Of a stretch of DNA of 64,000 nt, positions 9,864 through 17,991 are shown one piece after another. This stretch comes from Vreelandella songnenensis (GTDB lineage: Bacteria; Pseudomonadota; Gammaproteobacteria; Pseudomonadales; Halomonadaceae), in NCBI RefSeq assembly GCF_003002925.1, contig NZ_PVTK01000002.1:248001-312000 (forward strand). The letters are read 5' to 3'. Position 1 is the first letter of the stretch, and each line of letters opens with the position of its first letter. The notes under the pieces were generated by a model. That model was given only the letters and a program-made list of their open reading frames with translations, was not told where the DNA came from and ran no database searches. Made by a program: the position numbers and the translations under genes.

Positions 9864-12601
9864 CCATGCGAACCGATGCCCTGTTACTGGCAGCCGTGTT
9901 TGGCTATCTGGGGGTCTTGTTTCTGGTTGCTTTCTGGGGTGACCGACGCGCCGAACAGGGCCGCTCGATCATTGGCTCCCCCACGGTCTACGCGCTCTCC
10001 ATCGCGGTTTACTGCACGGCCTGGACCTTTTACGGAAGCGTGGGCCGGGCAGCCCAGTTCGGACCCAGCTTTCTGCTGATCTATCTGGGCCCGACGCTTG
10101 CCATGCTGCTTTCGCCCTTCATCATTCGCAAGATGGTGCGTATCGCGGCGCGCCAGCGCATCACGTCCATTGCCGACTTCATCAGCGCCCGCTATGGCAA
10201 GAGCACCGGCCTGGGCGCCTTGGTAGCACTGATCTCGCTGATAACCATCACGCCTTATATCGCCCTGCAGTTGAAAGCCATTACCGTGAGCCATGCAGTG
10301 CTGGTCAACTACCCGCAAGGTGCCGATGCTCTCCTGTACGACGAGCACTTCTGGATAGATAGATCCTTCTGGGTCGCGCTGGTATTAGCGGTGTTCATCA
10401 TCCTGTTCGGCACGCGCCACCTGGATGCCAGCGAGCGCCACGAGGGTATGGTAGCGGCAATAGCGCTTGAGTCGCTGGTCAAGCTGGTGGCGTTTCTGGC
10501 CGTGGGCATCTTTGTGGTCTTCAGCCTGTTCGAAGGCCCGGGTGCACTGTTTGCCCAGGTCGCCCAGACACCGGAGCTTACACGGCTGATGCATCTGGAA
10601 AGTGTACCCGGCGGCGCCACTGGCTGGGTGGGTATGCTGATTCTGGCCTTCCTGGCCTTTCTGACCTTGCCACGCCAGTTTCAGGTGCTGGTGGTGGAAA
10701 ATGTCGATGAACAGCATCTGGCACGCGCCAGCTGGCTGTTTCCGCTTTATCTCCTGCTGATCAACCTGTTCGTGATTCCGATTGCACTGGCGGGGCTGCT
10801 GCTGGATGCCGGCGACCCGGACAGCTTTGTACTTACCCTGCCGCTCTCTGCCGGGCTTGAGAACCTGCCGCTGCTGGTCTTCATTGGCGGGCTTTCGGCG
10901 GCCACTGGCATGGTGATTGTCGAGACTATCGCCCTCTCTACCATGGTCAGCAATCACCTGGTCATGCCGCTGCTGCTGCGCTTCAACAGGCTCCATTCGG
11001 GCAGTACCGGCGGGCTTGCCCACTGGCTGCTGCGCATTCGCCGCGTAGCCATCGTGCTTATCCTGCTGCTGGGTTATCTCTACCACGCGCTGGTAGGCGA
11101 CAGCTATAGCCTGGTAACCATCGGGCTGGTTTCCTTTGTCGGCGCGGCCCAGTTTGCTCCGGCGCTGCTGATCGGCCTCTACTGGCGCGGCGCCACACGG
11201 CCGGGGGCCATCTACGGGCTGATCACCGGTTTCATGGTATGGGCCTACACCTTGCTGCTGCCAGGTGTCGTTCAGTCCGGCTGGCTGGATACAGCGCTGC
11301 TTTCTGAAGGGCCATTCGGCATCGGCTGGCTTGCGCCCTACACGCTGTTCGGCCTTGAAGAGTGGGATATCTATACCCATTCGCTGTTCTGGAGCCTGCT
11401 GGTCAACGCAGGCCTTCTGGTAGGTATTTCACTGTTCACACGCCCCTCTCCCCTTGAGCAGACTCAGGCGGCGCTGTTTACTCAGGCGCTGCACCCAAAC
11501 CTGCCCACGGCAGCGCTTCAGCGGGGACAGACCACCCAGGGCGCGCTCAACCAGCTGCTGGCGCGCTATCTCGGCCCCAAGGTGGCGCAGCGGGTTTTTA
11601 CGCACCAAAGCAGTAGCGAAGTACTCGTCGATCTGCCGGCTTCCGATGAGCTGATCATGCGCGCGGAACAGGCCCTGGCGGGGTCGCTGGGTAACGCTTC
11701 GGCCCGCGTGTTGATCAACTCGGTGGTGCGTGGTGAAGCACTGGATATCGAATCGCTGCTGAGCATGCTGGACACCACCACCCAGACGCTTGAATACAAC
11801 CGGCGCCTGAAGCAGAAATCCGATGAGCTTGCACGCATTGGCAAGGATCTGCAGAGCGCCAACGACCGCTTACGTGAACTTGATCGCCTGAAGGATGAAT
11901 TTGTGGCCATGATCAGCCATGAACTGCGCACGCCTCTGACCTCCATTCGCGCGTTTGCGGAGATTCTGGCAGGCCCACAGACCATCGCTGAACCCAAACG
12001 ACAGCACTTTCTGGACGTCATGGTACTTGAAAGCCAGCGCCTTTCACGGCTGATCGATGAAATCCTGGATCTGGCGCGGCTAGAGAGCGGACGTATGTCT
12101 CTTGAGCGGGAGCCTCTTGACCTGGCAGCCCTGGCCGACCACAGCCTGGCGGCCGTAGCACGGCTTTTTGAGGAGCGTAATATCAGCCTGGAAACGGCCA
12201 TTGAAGTGCGCCCGGCCTACGTAATGGGCGATTCCGACCGCATCGAACAGATCATTCTCAATCTGCTGGATAATGCGAGCAAATTTGCCAATTCGCCAGA
12301 GCCGAAAATTTTCATACGACTCTACAAAGCGCAGCAGCATATCTACCTGAGCGTTGAAGATAACGGCAGCGGCATCGAGCATGAGTCGCGGGAGCAGGTA
12401 TTCGAGAAATTCCATCAGTTGAAAAGTGACAATACCCACCGCCAGCGCCCCAAGGGCAGCGGCCTGGGCTTGCCCATCAGCCGGGCGATCGCCACACACC
12501 TGGGAGGCAGGCTCTGGCTAGGCGAGCCACAGGTACTCGGTGGCGCCTGCTTTGTGCTGGAACTTCCCGAAGCCGAGGCCTTTATACCGTCAGGTAAGTA
12601 A
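9860..12601 (+). CDS. Sodium:solute symporter-histidine kinase hybrid (CrbS/CbrA-like)
   Basis: A 913-residue sensor kinase whose N-terminal 500 residues form a sodium:solute-symporter domain with about 13 membrane helices (motifs SIAVYCTAWTFYGSVG and ITSIADFISARYGKS). A linker of about 550-640 fits the STAC module of these sensors, followed by a coiled coil (about 645-680). The HisKA motif AMISHELRTPL has the phospho-acceptor H687, and the ATPase domain carries N, G1 and G2 boxes (NLLDNASKF, VEDNGSGIE, GSGLGLP). CbrA and CrbS relatives regulate carbon, amino acid or acetate use. The likely partner receiver is encoded at the start of this operon. The gene overlaps its upstream neighbour by 4 bp. 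Confidence 0.92.
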   Translation: MTMRTDALLLAAVFGYLGVLFLVAFWGDRRAEQGRSIIGSPTVYALSIAVYCTAWTFYGSVGRAAQFGPSFLLIYLGPTLAMLLSPFIIRKMVRIAARQRITSIADFISARYGKSTGLGALVALISLITITPYIALQLKAITVSHAVLVNYPQGADALLYDEHFWIDRSFWVALVLAVFIILFGTRHLDASERHEGMVAAIALESLVKLVAFLAVGIFVVFSLFEGPGALFAQVAQTPELTRLMHLESVPGGATGWVGMLILAFLAFLTLPRQFQVLVVENVDEQHLARASWLFPLYLLLINLFVIPIALAGLLLDAGDPDSFVLTLPLSAGLENLPLLVFIGGLSAATGMVIVETIALSTMVSNHLVMPLLLRFNRLHSGSTGGLAHWLLRIRRVAIVLILLLGYLYHALVGDSYSLVTIGLVSFVGAAQFAPALLIGLYWRGATRPGAIYGLITGFMVWAYTLLLPGVVQSGWLDTALLSEGPFGIGWLAPYTLFGLEEWDIYTHSLFWSLLVNAGLLVGISLFTRPSPLEQTQAALFTQALHPNLPTAALQRGQTTQGALNQLLARYLGPKVAQRVFTHQSSSEVLVDLPASDELIMRAEQALAGSLGNASARVLINSVVRGEALDIESLLSMLDTTTQTLEYNRRLKQKSDELARIGKDLQSANDRLRELDRLKDEFVAMISHELRTPLTSIRAFAEILAGPQTIAEPKRQHFLDVMVLESQRLSRLIDEILDLARLESGRMSLEREPLDLAALADHSLAAVARLFEERNISLETAIEVRPAYVMGDSDRIEQIILNLLDNASKFANSPEPKIFIRLYKAQQHIYLSVEDNGSGIEHESREQVFEKFHQLKSDNTHRQRPKGSGLGLPISRAIATHLGGRLWLGEPQVLGGACFVLELPEAEAFIPSGK

Positions 12602-12637
12602 ATTCCACTTAATAACTTACTACTGCGAAGCCTCTCC

Positions 12638-12643
12638 TATAAA
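12638..12643 (+). promoter_or_regulatory. Candidate -10 element for the EAL-HDOD gene
   Basis: TATAAA is a 5/6 match to the sigma70 -10 hexamer in the short gap after the kinase gene. No good -35 is seen at standard spacing. Transcription from it would begin near 12650, which favours the downstream start codons of the next gene over the ATG at 12657. Confidence 0.3.
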
Positions 12644-12695
12644 CTATCCTTAATTAATGATTGTTGGTTTGAAGCGGTTACTCATGGAAGCGCTG

Positions 12696-13913
12696 ATGCA
12701 GAACCTTAGAGAATACTCTTATAACGAAAACAGCAATAATTATACTATCGCCATCCAGCCCATCGTGGATAGCAATCTAAAGCATATTGCCGATGAGCTT
12801 TTATACCGTGCCAATGACACCAGCTTCTCGGCAGATATCAGTGATGATGTTCAGGCAACCGCCCGCGCGTGCGCGGTTGCCATTTATGAAATTGGCATTG
12901 ACAGTCTGTGCGGCCAGCGCCAGCTATTCATCAATGCATCTCATCAGTGGTTAACGGACCCCGATCTACAGGGACTGCCCGCCGATCAGATCGTGATTGA
13001 GGTACTTGAAGATACGCCTGCCACCGATAAGGTCATCGACTCCTTGAAGCATTTAAAGCAGCAAGGCTACACCATCGCTTTAGACGATTTCATACTCAAT
13101 GAAAGCAGCGAAAAACTGCTGCCTTACTGCGATATAGTCAAAATTGATATTTCTACCCCCGTGAATACGCTCCTCGTCAGCCGTCTGATTTCTCAAGGGT
13201 TTACACTTCTAGCCGAGCGTGTTGAAACACAGGCCGATTTCAAGGCGTGTCAGTTGATGGGCTTCACCCTTTTTCAGGGTTATTTTTACGAAAAACCTAA
13301 AACACAGCCTTCCAGTTCCATAAGGCGTACAGCATCTCGCGCTAATCAGCTACAGCTTTTAGCCTCCCTTTACAAAGAAAGAACCAACCTTTCCGATATT
13401 GCAGATTTGATCATACGTGACCCGTACCTGCTAAGCGCCACCTTCAAGAGAGCCAATTCAGCCGATAAGGGCTCTCGTAAACCCGCGACCAGGCTTATTA
13501 ACTGCCTACAGATGATAGGTATTCGAGAGCTCAGAACTCTTGTATCGATTTTGATGCTGGCGAGTAACAGCCCGGCAAGCAGGCTTAACTTGATCAATGG
13601 GCTAACCCGAGGATTTACCTGTGAACGGATAGCCGAACAAAGAAACCAGGATGGCCAGGAGGGCTTTATCGTTGGGCTCTTTTCTCTTATGCCCACTATC
13701 CTGGAAATTGATCTGGGCACACTGCTTCAGGAAGTACGCCTTGGACGAGCCATCGAAAAAGCATTGACGGTCAAGGAGGGTTCTTTGGGAAGGCTGTTAA
13801 AAGATGTTCAGGCTGCAGAAGGTGGTGAGCCACCCAAACACTTCCCAACCGATACGCTACTTAAAGCCGCCGCCCAGGCACGTGCGCTTATCGATGCACA
13901 CGGCGTGTGTTAA
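12696..13913 (+). CDS. EAL-HDOD signalling protein (YuxH family), degenerate EAL
   Basis: Two-domain protein of about 405 residues: an EAL-like domain followed by an HDOD domain (about 195-385). The canonical EAL signature is replaced (ADELLYRA where active enzymes have a strict EAL/EVL core), as in YuxH-type proteins, so it is more likely a cyclic-di-GMP responder or scaffold than a phosphodiesterase. Three in-frame ATGs exist at 12657, 12684 and 12696. The last was chosen because GGAAG lies 5 bp upstream and a candidate -10 lies only about 15 bp before the first. Base composition is AT-richer than its neighbours (23 of 60 bases are G/C at 12721-12780), which may indicate transfer. Confidence 0.85.
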   Translation: MQNLREYSYNENSNNYTIAIQPIVDSNLKHIADELLYRANDTSFSADISDDVQATARACAVAIYEIGIDSLCGQRQLFINASHQWLTDPDLQGLPADQIVIEVLEDTPATDKVIDSLKHLKQQGYTIALDDFILNESSEKLLPYCDIVKIDISTPVNTLLVSRLISQGFTLLAERVETQADFKACQLMGFTLFQGYFYEKPKTQPSSSIRRTASRANQLQLLASLYKERTNLSDIADLIIRDPYLLSATFKRANSADKGSRKPATRLINCLQMIGIRELRTLVSILMLASNSPASRLNLINGLTRGFTCERIAEQRNQDGQEGFIVGLFSLMPTILEIDLGTLLQEVRLGRAIEKALTVKEGSLGRLLKDVQAAEGGEPPKHFPTDTLLKAAAQARALIDAHGVC

Positions 13914-13954
13914 CCAGCACTGATATTAGATACATAAAGAGCGAAGCAGCATCA

Positions 13955-13987
13955 ATGACTACTGGCGATGACGTGGCGAGTAGTCAT
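13955..13987. repeat. Nine-bp perfect inverted repeat after the EAL-HDOD gene
   Basis: ATGACTACT (13955-13963) and AGTAGTCAT (13979-13987) are perfect inverted copies separated by 15 bp. No T-run follows on either strand, so this is not a typical intrinsic terminator. It sits between convergent genes and could be an RNA end-protecting hairpin or a protein site. Confidence 0.4.
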
Positions 13988-14018
13988 CAAGACTGTGCTA
14001 GCGGCAGGCGCTTGCGGA

Positions 14019-14342
14019 TTAATTACCCGCCTGACGAGGGTCGGGCTCGAACATGGACTCGCCCACTTCATCAATAAAGCGCTGCGCCTTGGTCACCATC
14101 ATGGCATCGCAAGCTTCACGGGCGGGCAGCATGTCAGAACGCTCAAAACGATGCTCGCGGCGCTCGCCGCTGGCATCGGGGTGGCTGATAACGCCACTGA
14201 CGCGATACTGCCCGCTCTGCTGGTCGGGCTGCGACACAATCAGATAACCCTTGTACTCCACCGGCTCGGCGGCTTTCAGGCTGGGTTTTGCGGAAGCTTC
14301 TCGCTCTCCGCCAAAAAGCCCTGATAAAAGTTTTTTAAACAT
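14019..14342 (-). CDS. HlyU family small protein
   Basis: A 107-residue basic-to-acidic protein of the HlyU family, named after the Vibrio haemolysin regulator and annotated as a transcriptional regulator family. The core pattern is present: a short Gly/Lys N terminus (MFKKLLSGLFGG), EPVEYKGYLIV, a WRV-like strand replaced by QYRVSGVI, HRFERSD near residue 68, and a closing helix ending in VGESMF. No helix-turn-helix is evident, so DNA binding is not shown by the sequence. It lies downstream of argG in the same direction, but the argG terminator lies between them. Confidence 0.75.
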   Translation of the reverse strand: MFKKLLSGLFGGEREASAKPSLKAAEPVEYKGYLIVSQPDQQSGQYRVSGVISHPDASGERREHRFERSDMLPAREACDAMMVTKAQRFIDEVGESMFEPDPRQAGN

Positions 14343-14360
14343 ACGGCCTCCTGCGGCGTC

Positions 14361-14391
14361 AAAAAAAGCGGCAGGAAGGCCTGCCGCTTTT
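14361..14391 (-). terminator. Intrinsic terminator of argG
   Basis: Read on the minus strand, a 12-bp stem (14380-14391 with 14364-14375, loop of 4) ends in a run of seven T (complement of A 14361-14367), directly after the argG stop. Confidence 0.9.
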
Positions 14392-14398
14392 GTTCAGA

Positions 14399-15619
14399 TC
14401 AGCTCTGCTGGCGACCTTTGCCTGCTGCGATCCGCAAACGCAGCGCGTTCAGCTTGATAAAGCCTTCAGCGTCTTTCTGGTTGTACGCACCCGCATCGTC
14501 TTCAAACGTCGCGATGGACTCATCGAACAGCGACTGCTCGGATTTACGTCCAACCACAGTGGCATTGCCCTTGTAGAGCTTCATGCGCACAACGCCCGAG
14601 ACGTTTTTCTGGGTCTCGTCGATTGCCGCCTGCAGCATGCGACGCTCGGGGCTCCACCAGTAGCCGTTATAGATCACTTCGGCGTATTTCGGCATCAGCT
14701 GATCTTTCAGGTGAGCCTCTTCACGATCAAGCGTCAGTGACTCGATAGCGCGGTGAGCGCGTAGCATGATGGTACCGCCGGGCGTTTCGTAGCAGCCGCG
14801 CGACTTCATGCCCACGTAGCGGTTCTCGACGATATCCAGACGGCCGATGCCGTTGTCACCGCCCACTTTATTGAGCTTCTCGAGCACTTCGTGCGCCTTG
14901 AGGGCCTCGCCGTCAATGGCGACGATATCGCCTTTCTCGAACGTCAGCTCGACATAGGTAGGCGTATCCGGCGCGGCTTCCGGCGAGACGCTCCAGCGCC
15001 ACATGTCGTCTTCGGCTTCGGCCCAGGGGTCTTCCAGAATGCCGCCTTCGTAGGAGATATGCAGCAGGTTGGCATCCATGGAGTACGGCGATTTCTTCTT
15101 CTTGTTGGAGAAATCGACGGGGATATTGTGCTCTTCGCAGTAAGCCATCAGCTTCTCGCGCGAGGTCAGATCCCATTCGCGCCAGGGCGCAATGACCTTG
15201 ACACCGGGCTTCAGGGCATAACCGCCCAGCTCGAAGCGTACCTGGTCGTTACCTTTACCGGTTGCCCCGTGAGAAATGGCATCGGCGCCGGTCTCGTTGG
15301 CGATTTCGATCAGACGCTTGGCAATCAGCGGGCGCGCAATCGAGGTACCCAGCAGATACTCGCCTTCGTAAATGGTGTTGGCACGGAACATGGGGAAGAC
15401 GTAGTCGCGCACGAACTCTTCGCGCAGGTCTTCGATGTAAATCTCTTTCACACCCAGCGCTTGCGCCTTGGCGCGTGCCGGCTCGACTTCTTCGCCCTGA
15501 CCGATGTCGGCAGTAAAGGTTACCACCTCGCAGTTGTAAGTCTCTTGCAACCACTTAACGATTACAGATGTGTCCAGGCCGCCTGAATATGCCAGCACAA
15601 CCTTTTTGACATCGGACAT
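14399..15619 (-). CDS. argG: Argininosuccinate synthase
   Basis: Joins citrulline and aspartate with ATP in the penultimate step of arginine synthesis. The 406-residue product has the N-type ATP pyrophosphatase loop [18 protein letters not shown] at the N terminus, then the conserved [16 protein letters not shown] and [17 protein letters not shown] segments. Length and order match the short bacterial ArgG type. AAGGAG lies upstream of the ATG. A strong intrinsic terminator follows the gene. An inverted repeat in the leader (15657-15682) may have a regulatory role. Confidence 0.98.
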   Translation of the reverse strand: MSDVKKVVLAYSGGLDTSVIVKWLQETYNCEVVTFTADIGQGEEVEPARAKAQALGVKEIYIEDLREEFVRDYVFPMFRANTIYEGEYLLGTSIARPLIAKRLIEIANETGADAISHGATGKGNDQVRFELGGYALKPGVKVIAPWREWDLTSREKLMAYCEEHNIPVDFSNKKKKSPYSMDANLLHISYEGGILEDPWAEAEDDMWRWSVSPEAAPDTPTYVELTFEKGDIVAIDGEALKAHEVLEKLNKVGGDNGIGRLDIVENRYVGMKSRGCYETPGGTIMLRAHRAIESLTLDREEAHLKDQLMPKYAEVIYNGYWWSPERRMLQAAIDETQKNVSGVVRMKLYKGNATVVGRKSEQSLFDESIATFEDDAGAYNQKDAEGFIKLNALRLRIAAGKGRQQS

Positions 15620-15656
15620 GCTTTGCTCCTTTTAATGAAAGCAAGTTCACTAGAAA

Positions 15657-15682
15657 ATGCAGCGCCTGATGGCACGCTGCAT
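15657..15682 (-). promoter_or_regulatory. Inverted repeat in the argG leader
   Basis: ATGCAGCG (15657-15664) and CGCTGCAT (15675-15682) form a perfect 8-bp inverted repeat with a 10-bp centre, 38 to 63 bp upstream of the argG start. It does not resemble the AT-rich ArgR box. It could be a leader hairpin or an operator. Confidence 0.35.
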
Positions 15683-15829
15683 GTCGAAATAAACTCCGAG
15701 TATAGCGTTCTCTATGCCCAGCGAATACCGTCAACGACGCCCGAGAGAGAAAGCTGCTAGAATCACCCCATTGAAGAGGCGGACCGCCGCCCATTTTGAC
15801 CGATTACTCGCTTTACTAAGGAGAGCTGC

Positions 15830-16498
15830 ATGAGCGAGGCAATTGCCCGCGAATTAATGGCCCAACGTTTTCGCAGTTATCTGCCGGTTGTCATTGATTT
15901 AGAAACGGGTGGCTTCAATGCCCAAAGTGATGCCGTGCTTGAGATTGCAGCCGTCACGCTCACCATGGACCCGGAAGGCAATCTTCTACCCGATGCAACC
16001 TACGCCTACCATATCCAGCCCTTTGAAGGTGCCAACGTCGAACAGTCCGCACTCGACTTTACCGGCATCAACCTTGATGACCCGCTGCGCCGCCAGGTAG
16101 CGCTGAGCGAGTCTGAAGCGCTGGGCGAACTGTTTCGTCCGATACGCAAGTCCATCAAGGCGCACGGCTGTTCGCGGGCCATTCTGGTAGGTCATAACGC
16201 TGCCTTTGACCAAGGGTTCTTGAACGCGGCAGCCAATCGCTGCAACGTCAAGCGCAATCCGTTTCACCCCTTCTCAAGTTTCGATACCGCGACCCTTGCA
16301 GGGCTTGTGTACGGCCAGACGGTACTGGCACGCGCCTGCCGGGCTGCGGGTATCGAGTTCGACAACAAGGCCGCCCACTCGGCGCGTTACGACACCGAAC
16401 GCACGGCGGAGCTGTTCTGCGCCATGGTCAACCGTTACAAGGACCTGGGGGGCTGGCGCCTGGCCCAGCGCGAGCAGGACCTTGATGACAACGAGTAG
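15830..16498 (+). CDS. rnt: Ribonuclease T
   Basis: DEDDh 3'-5' exoribonuclease that trims the 3' ends of tRNA and other stable RNAs; acts as a dimer. The 222-residue protein shows the three exonuclease motifs: VIDLETGGF (about 25), HNAAFDQGF (about 126) and [14 protein letters not shown] (about 183). Phenylalanines typical of RNase T substrate stacking lie near the active site. AAGGAG sits just before the ATG. It is divergent from argG and followed by a hairpin at 16561-16587. Confidence 0.97.
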   Translation: MSEAIARELMAQRFRSYLPVVIDLETGGFNAQSDAVLEIAAVTLTMDPEGNLLPDATYAYHIQPFEGANVEQSALDFTGINLDDPLRRQVALSESEALGELFRPIRKSIKAHGCSRAILVGHNAAFDQGFLNAAANRCNVKRNPFHPFSSFDTATLAGLVYGQTVLARACRAAGIEFDNKAAHSARYDTERTAELFCAMVNRYKDLGGWRLAQREQDLDDNE

Positions 16499-16560
16499 CC
16501 TTTCGGCCGAGTGCAGCGGCCAGGGCTTTACGCTAAACTTGAGCAGTTTGCGGCACGGCG

Positions 16561-16587
16561 AATGAAAGCCGGTGTAAGGCTTTCATT
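16561..16587 (+). terminator. Hairpin between rnt and the phosphofructokinase gene
   Basis: AATGAAAGCC (16561-16570) pairs perfectly with GGCTTTCATT (16578-16587) around a 7-bp loop. The T-rich stretch begins only about 10 bp later, so it is a weak or Rho-assisted terminator, or an RNA-stabilising hairpin. Confidence 0.5.
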
Positions 16588-16627
16588 GTGCTTCACTTTT
16601 TCGCTTTACAAGAGATGAGACGTTTCA

Positions 16628-17887
16628 ATGGCTCAGCATAATGCCTTTTACGCCCAGTCCGGCGGCGTTACCGCCGTTATCAACGCCAGCGCCTGTGGCG
16701 TTATCCAAGCCTGCCGCCAGGCGCCCGAGCAGATCGGCAAGGTGTACGCCGGTCATAACGGCATTATCGGCGCCTTGACCGAAGACCTCATCGATGTAAC
16801 CCAGGAAAGCGACGAAGCGATCGGTGCCCTGCGCCACACGCCGGGCGGTGCCTTCGGGTCCTGCCGCTACAAGCTCAAGGATATCGATACACACCGTGCC
16901 CAGTACGAGCGCCTGATCGAGGTGTTCAAGGCCCACGATATCCGCTACTTCTTCTATAACGGCGGCGGTGATAGCGCAGACACCTGCCTCAAGGTTTCCC
17001 AGCTTTCCGAAAAGCTCGGCTATCCGCTGACGGCCATTCACGTCCCCAAAACGGTCGACAACGACCTGCCGATTACCGATAACAGCCCGGGCTTTGGCAG
17101 CGTAGCCAAGTATATTGCCACCTCTACCCGCGAAGCTTCGCTGGATATCGCCTCGATGTGCGCTACCTCCACCAAGGTATTCGTGCTTGAAGTCATGGGC
17201 CGTCATGCGGGTTGGATCGCAGCAGCAGGTGGTCTTGCCGGCGAAGGTGAAGGCGAGCCCCCTCACCTGATCATATTTCCCGAGGTGGCCTTCAATCGCA
17301 AGGCGGTCATGGCACGCGTCGAAGAGAGCGTTAAGAACAATGGCTACTGCGTGATCGTGGTGTCCGAAGGCGCGCGCTACGAAGATGGCACCTTCCTGGC
17401 AGATGCAGGTAATACCGATGCCTTTGGTCACCGCCAACTGGGCGGCGTTGCCCCCACGCTTGCCGGCATGATCAAGCAGGACCTGGGTTACAAGTATCAC
17501 TGGGCAGTTGCCGACTACCTTCAGCGCGCGGCGCGCCACCTGGCTTCCAGAACCGACGTCGAGCAGGCCTACGCGGTGGGTCGTGAAGCCGTAACACTGG
17601 CGCTGGCAGGCAAGAACTCGATGATGCCGGCCATTCGCCGCATTTCTCAGTCGCCCTATCAGTGGGACGTGATCTCGGCTCCTCTGGCGCAGATTGCCAA
17701 CCAGGAGAAATTCATGCCACGGGATTTCATCAGCGAAAACGGTTTTGAAATCACCCAGGCCTGCCGCGACTACCTCTCGCCGCTGATTCAAGGCGAAGAC
17801 TTCCCGCCGTTCGAGAATGGCTTGCCCAAGGTCGCCAAGCTGAAGCTGGCCAAGGTAGACAAGAAACTGCCGGTGTTTACCCTGTAA
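16628..17887 (+). CDS. Pyrophosphate-dependent 6-phosphofructokinase
   Basis: Phosphorylates fructose 6-phosphate using pyrophosphate instead of ATP, a reversible glycolytic step. The 419-residue protein carries NGGGDSADT in place of the GGDGS of ATP enzymes, and PKTVDNDLPIT around the catalytic aspartate. It also has the MGRHAGWIAAA segment shared by the PPi-using enzymes of methanotrophs and halomonads. The choice of phosphate donor is inferred from these motifs and overall resemblance. It is a single gene with its own terminator. A pyrophosphatase gene, which would compete for the same PPi pool, lies 2 kb away. Confidence 0.88.
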   Translation: MAQHNAFYAQSGGVTAVINASACGVIQACRQAPEQIGKVYAGHNGIIGALTEDLIDVTQESDEAIGALRHTPGGAFGSCRYKLKDIDTHRAQYERLIEVFKAHDIRYFFYNGGGDSADTCLKVSQLSEKLGYPLTAIHVPKTVDNDLPITDNSPGFGSVAKYIATSTREASLDIASMCATSTKVFVLEVMGRHAGWIAAAGGLAGEGEGEPPHLIIFPEVAFNRKAVMARVEESVKNNGYCVIVVSEGARYEDGTFLADAGNTDAFGHRQLGGVAPTLAGMIKQDLGYKYHWAVADYLQRAARHLASRTDVEQAYAVGREAVTLALAGKNSMMPAIRRISQSPYQWDVISAPLAQIANQEKFMPRDFISENGFEITQACRDYLSPLIQGEDFPPFENGLPKVAKLKLAKVDKKLPVFTL

Positions 17888-17896
17888 TATGTCTTG

Positions 17897-17923
17897 AAAA
17901 AGGCGCCACTGCGGTGGCGCCTT
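17897..17923 (-). terminator. Intrinsic terminator for the leftward PP2C/kinase-like gene
   Basis: A perfect 10-bp stem (17900-17909 with 17914-17923, 4-base loop). On the minus strand it is followed by TTTTT (complement of 17897-17901). It lies beside the end of the opposite gene, past the plus-strand terminator. Confidence 0.85.
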
Positions 17924-17936
17924 GAGCTAAACCAGA

Positions 17937-17967
17937 ACGGGCGGTGAGATAACTCATCGCCCGTTTT
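17937..17967 (+). terminator. Intrinsic terminator for the phosphofructokinase gene
   Basis: A 12-bp stem with one G-T pair (17937-17948 with 17953-17964, loop ATAA) followed by TTTT on the plus strand. Confidence 0.8.
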
Positions 17968-17991
17968 AGTGTCCGCAGATTGGAGTCTGGC

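Noticed and set aside
10385..11380. Open frame antisense to the transporter-kinase gene (331 codons)
   Set aside because: Very rich in Gln, Arg and His, the antisense image of a hydrophobic membrane protein; not a gene.
16625..17791. Long open frame antisense to the phosphofructokinase gene (388 codons)
   Set aside because: Fully contained within an unmistakable gene on the other strand; no promoter or ribosome site; shadow of biased third positions.
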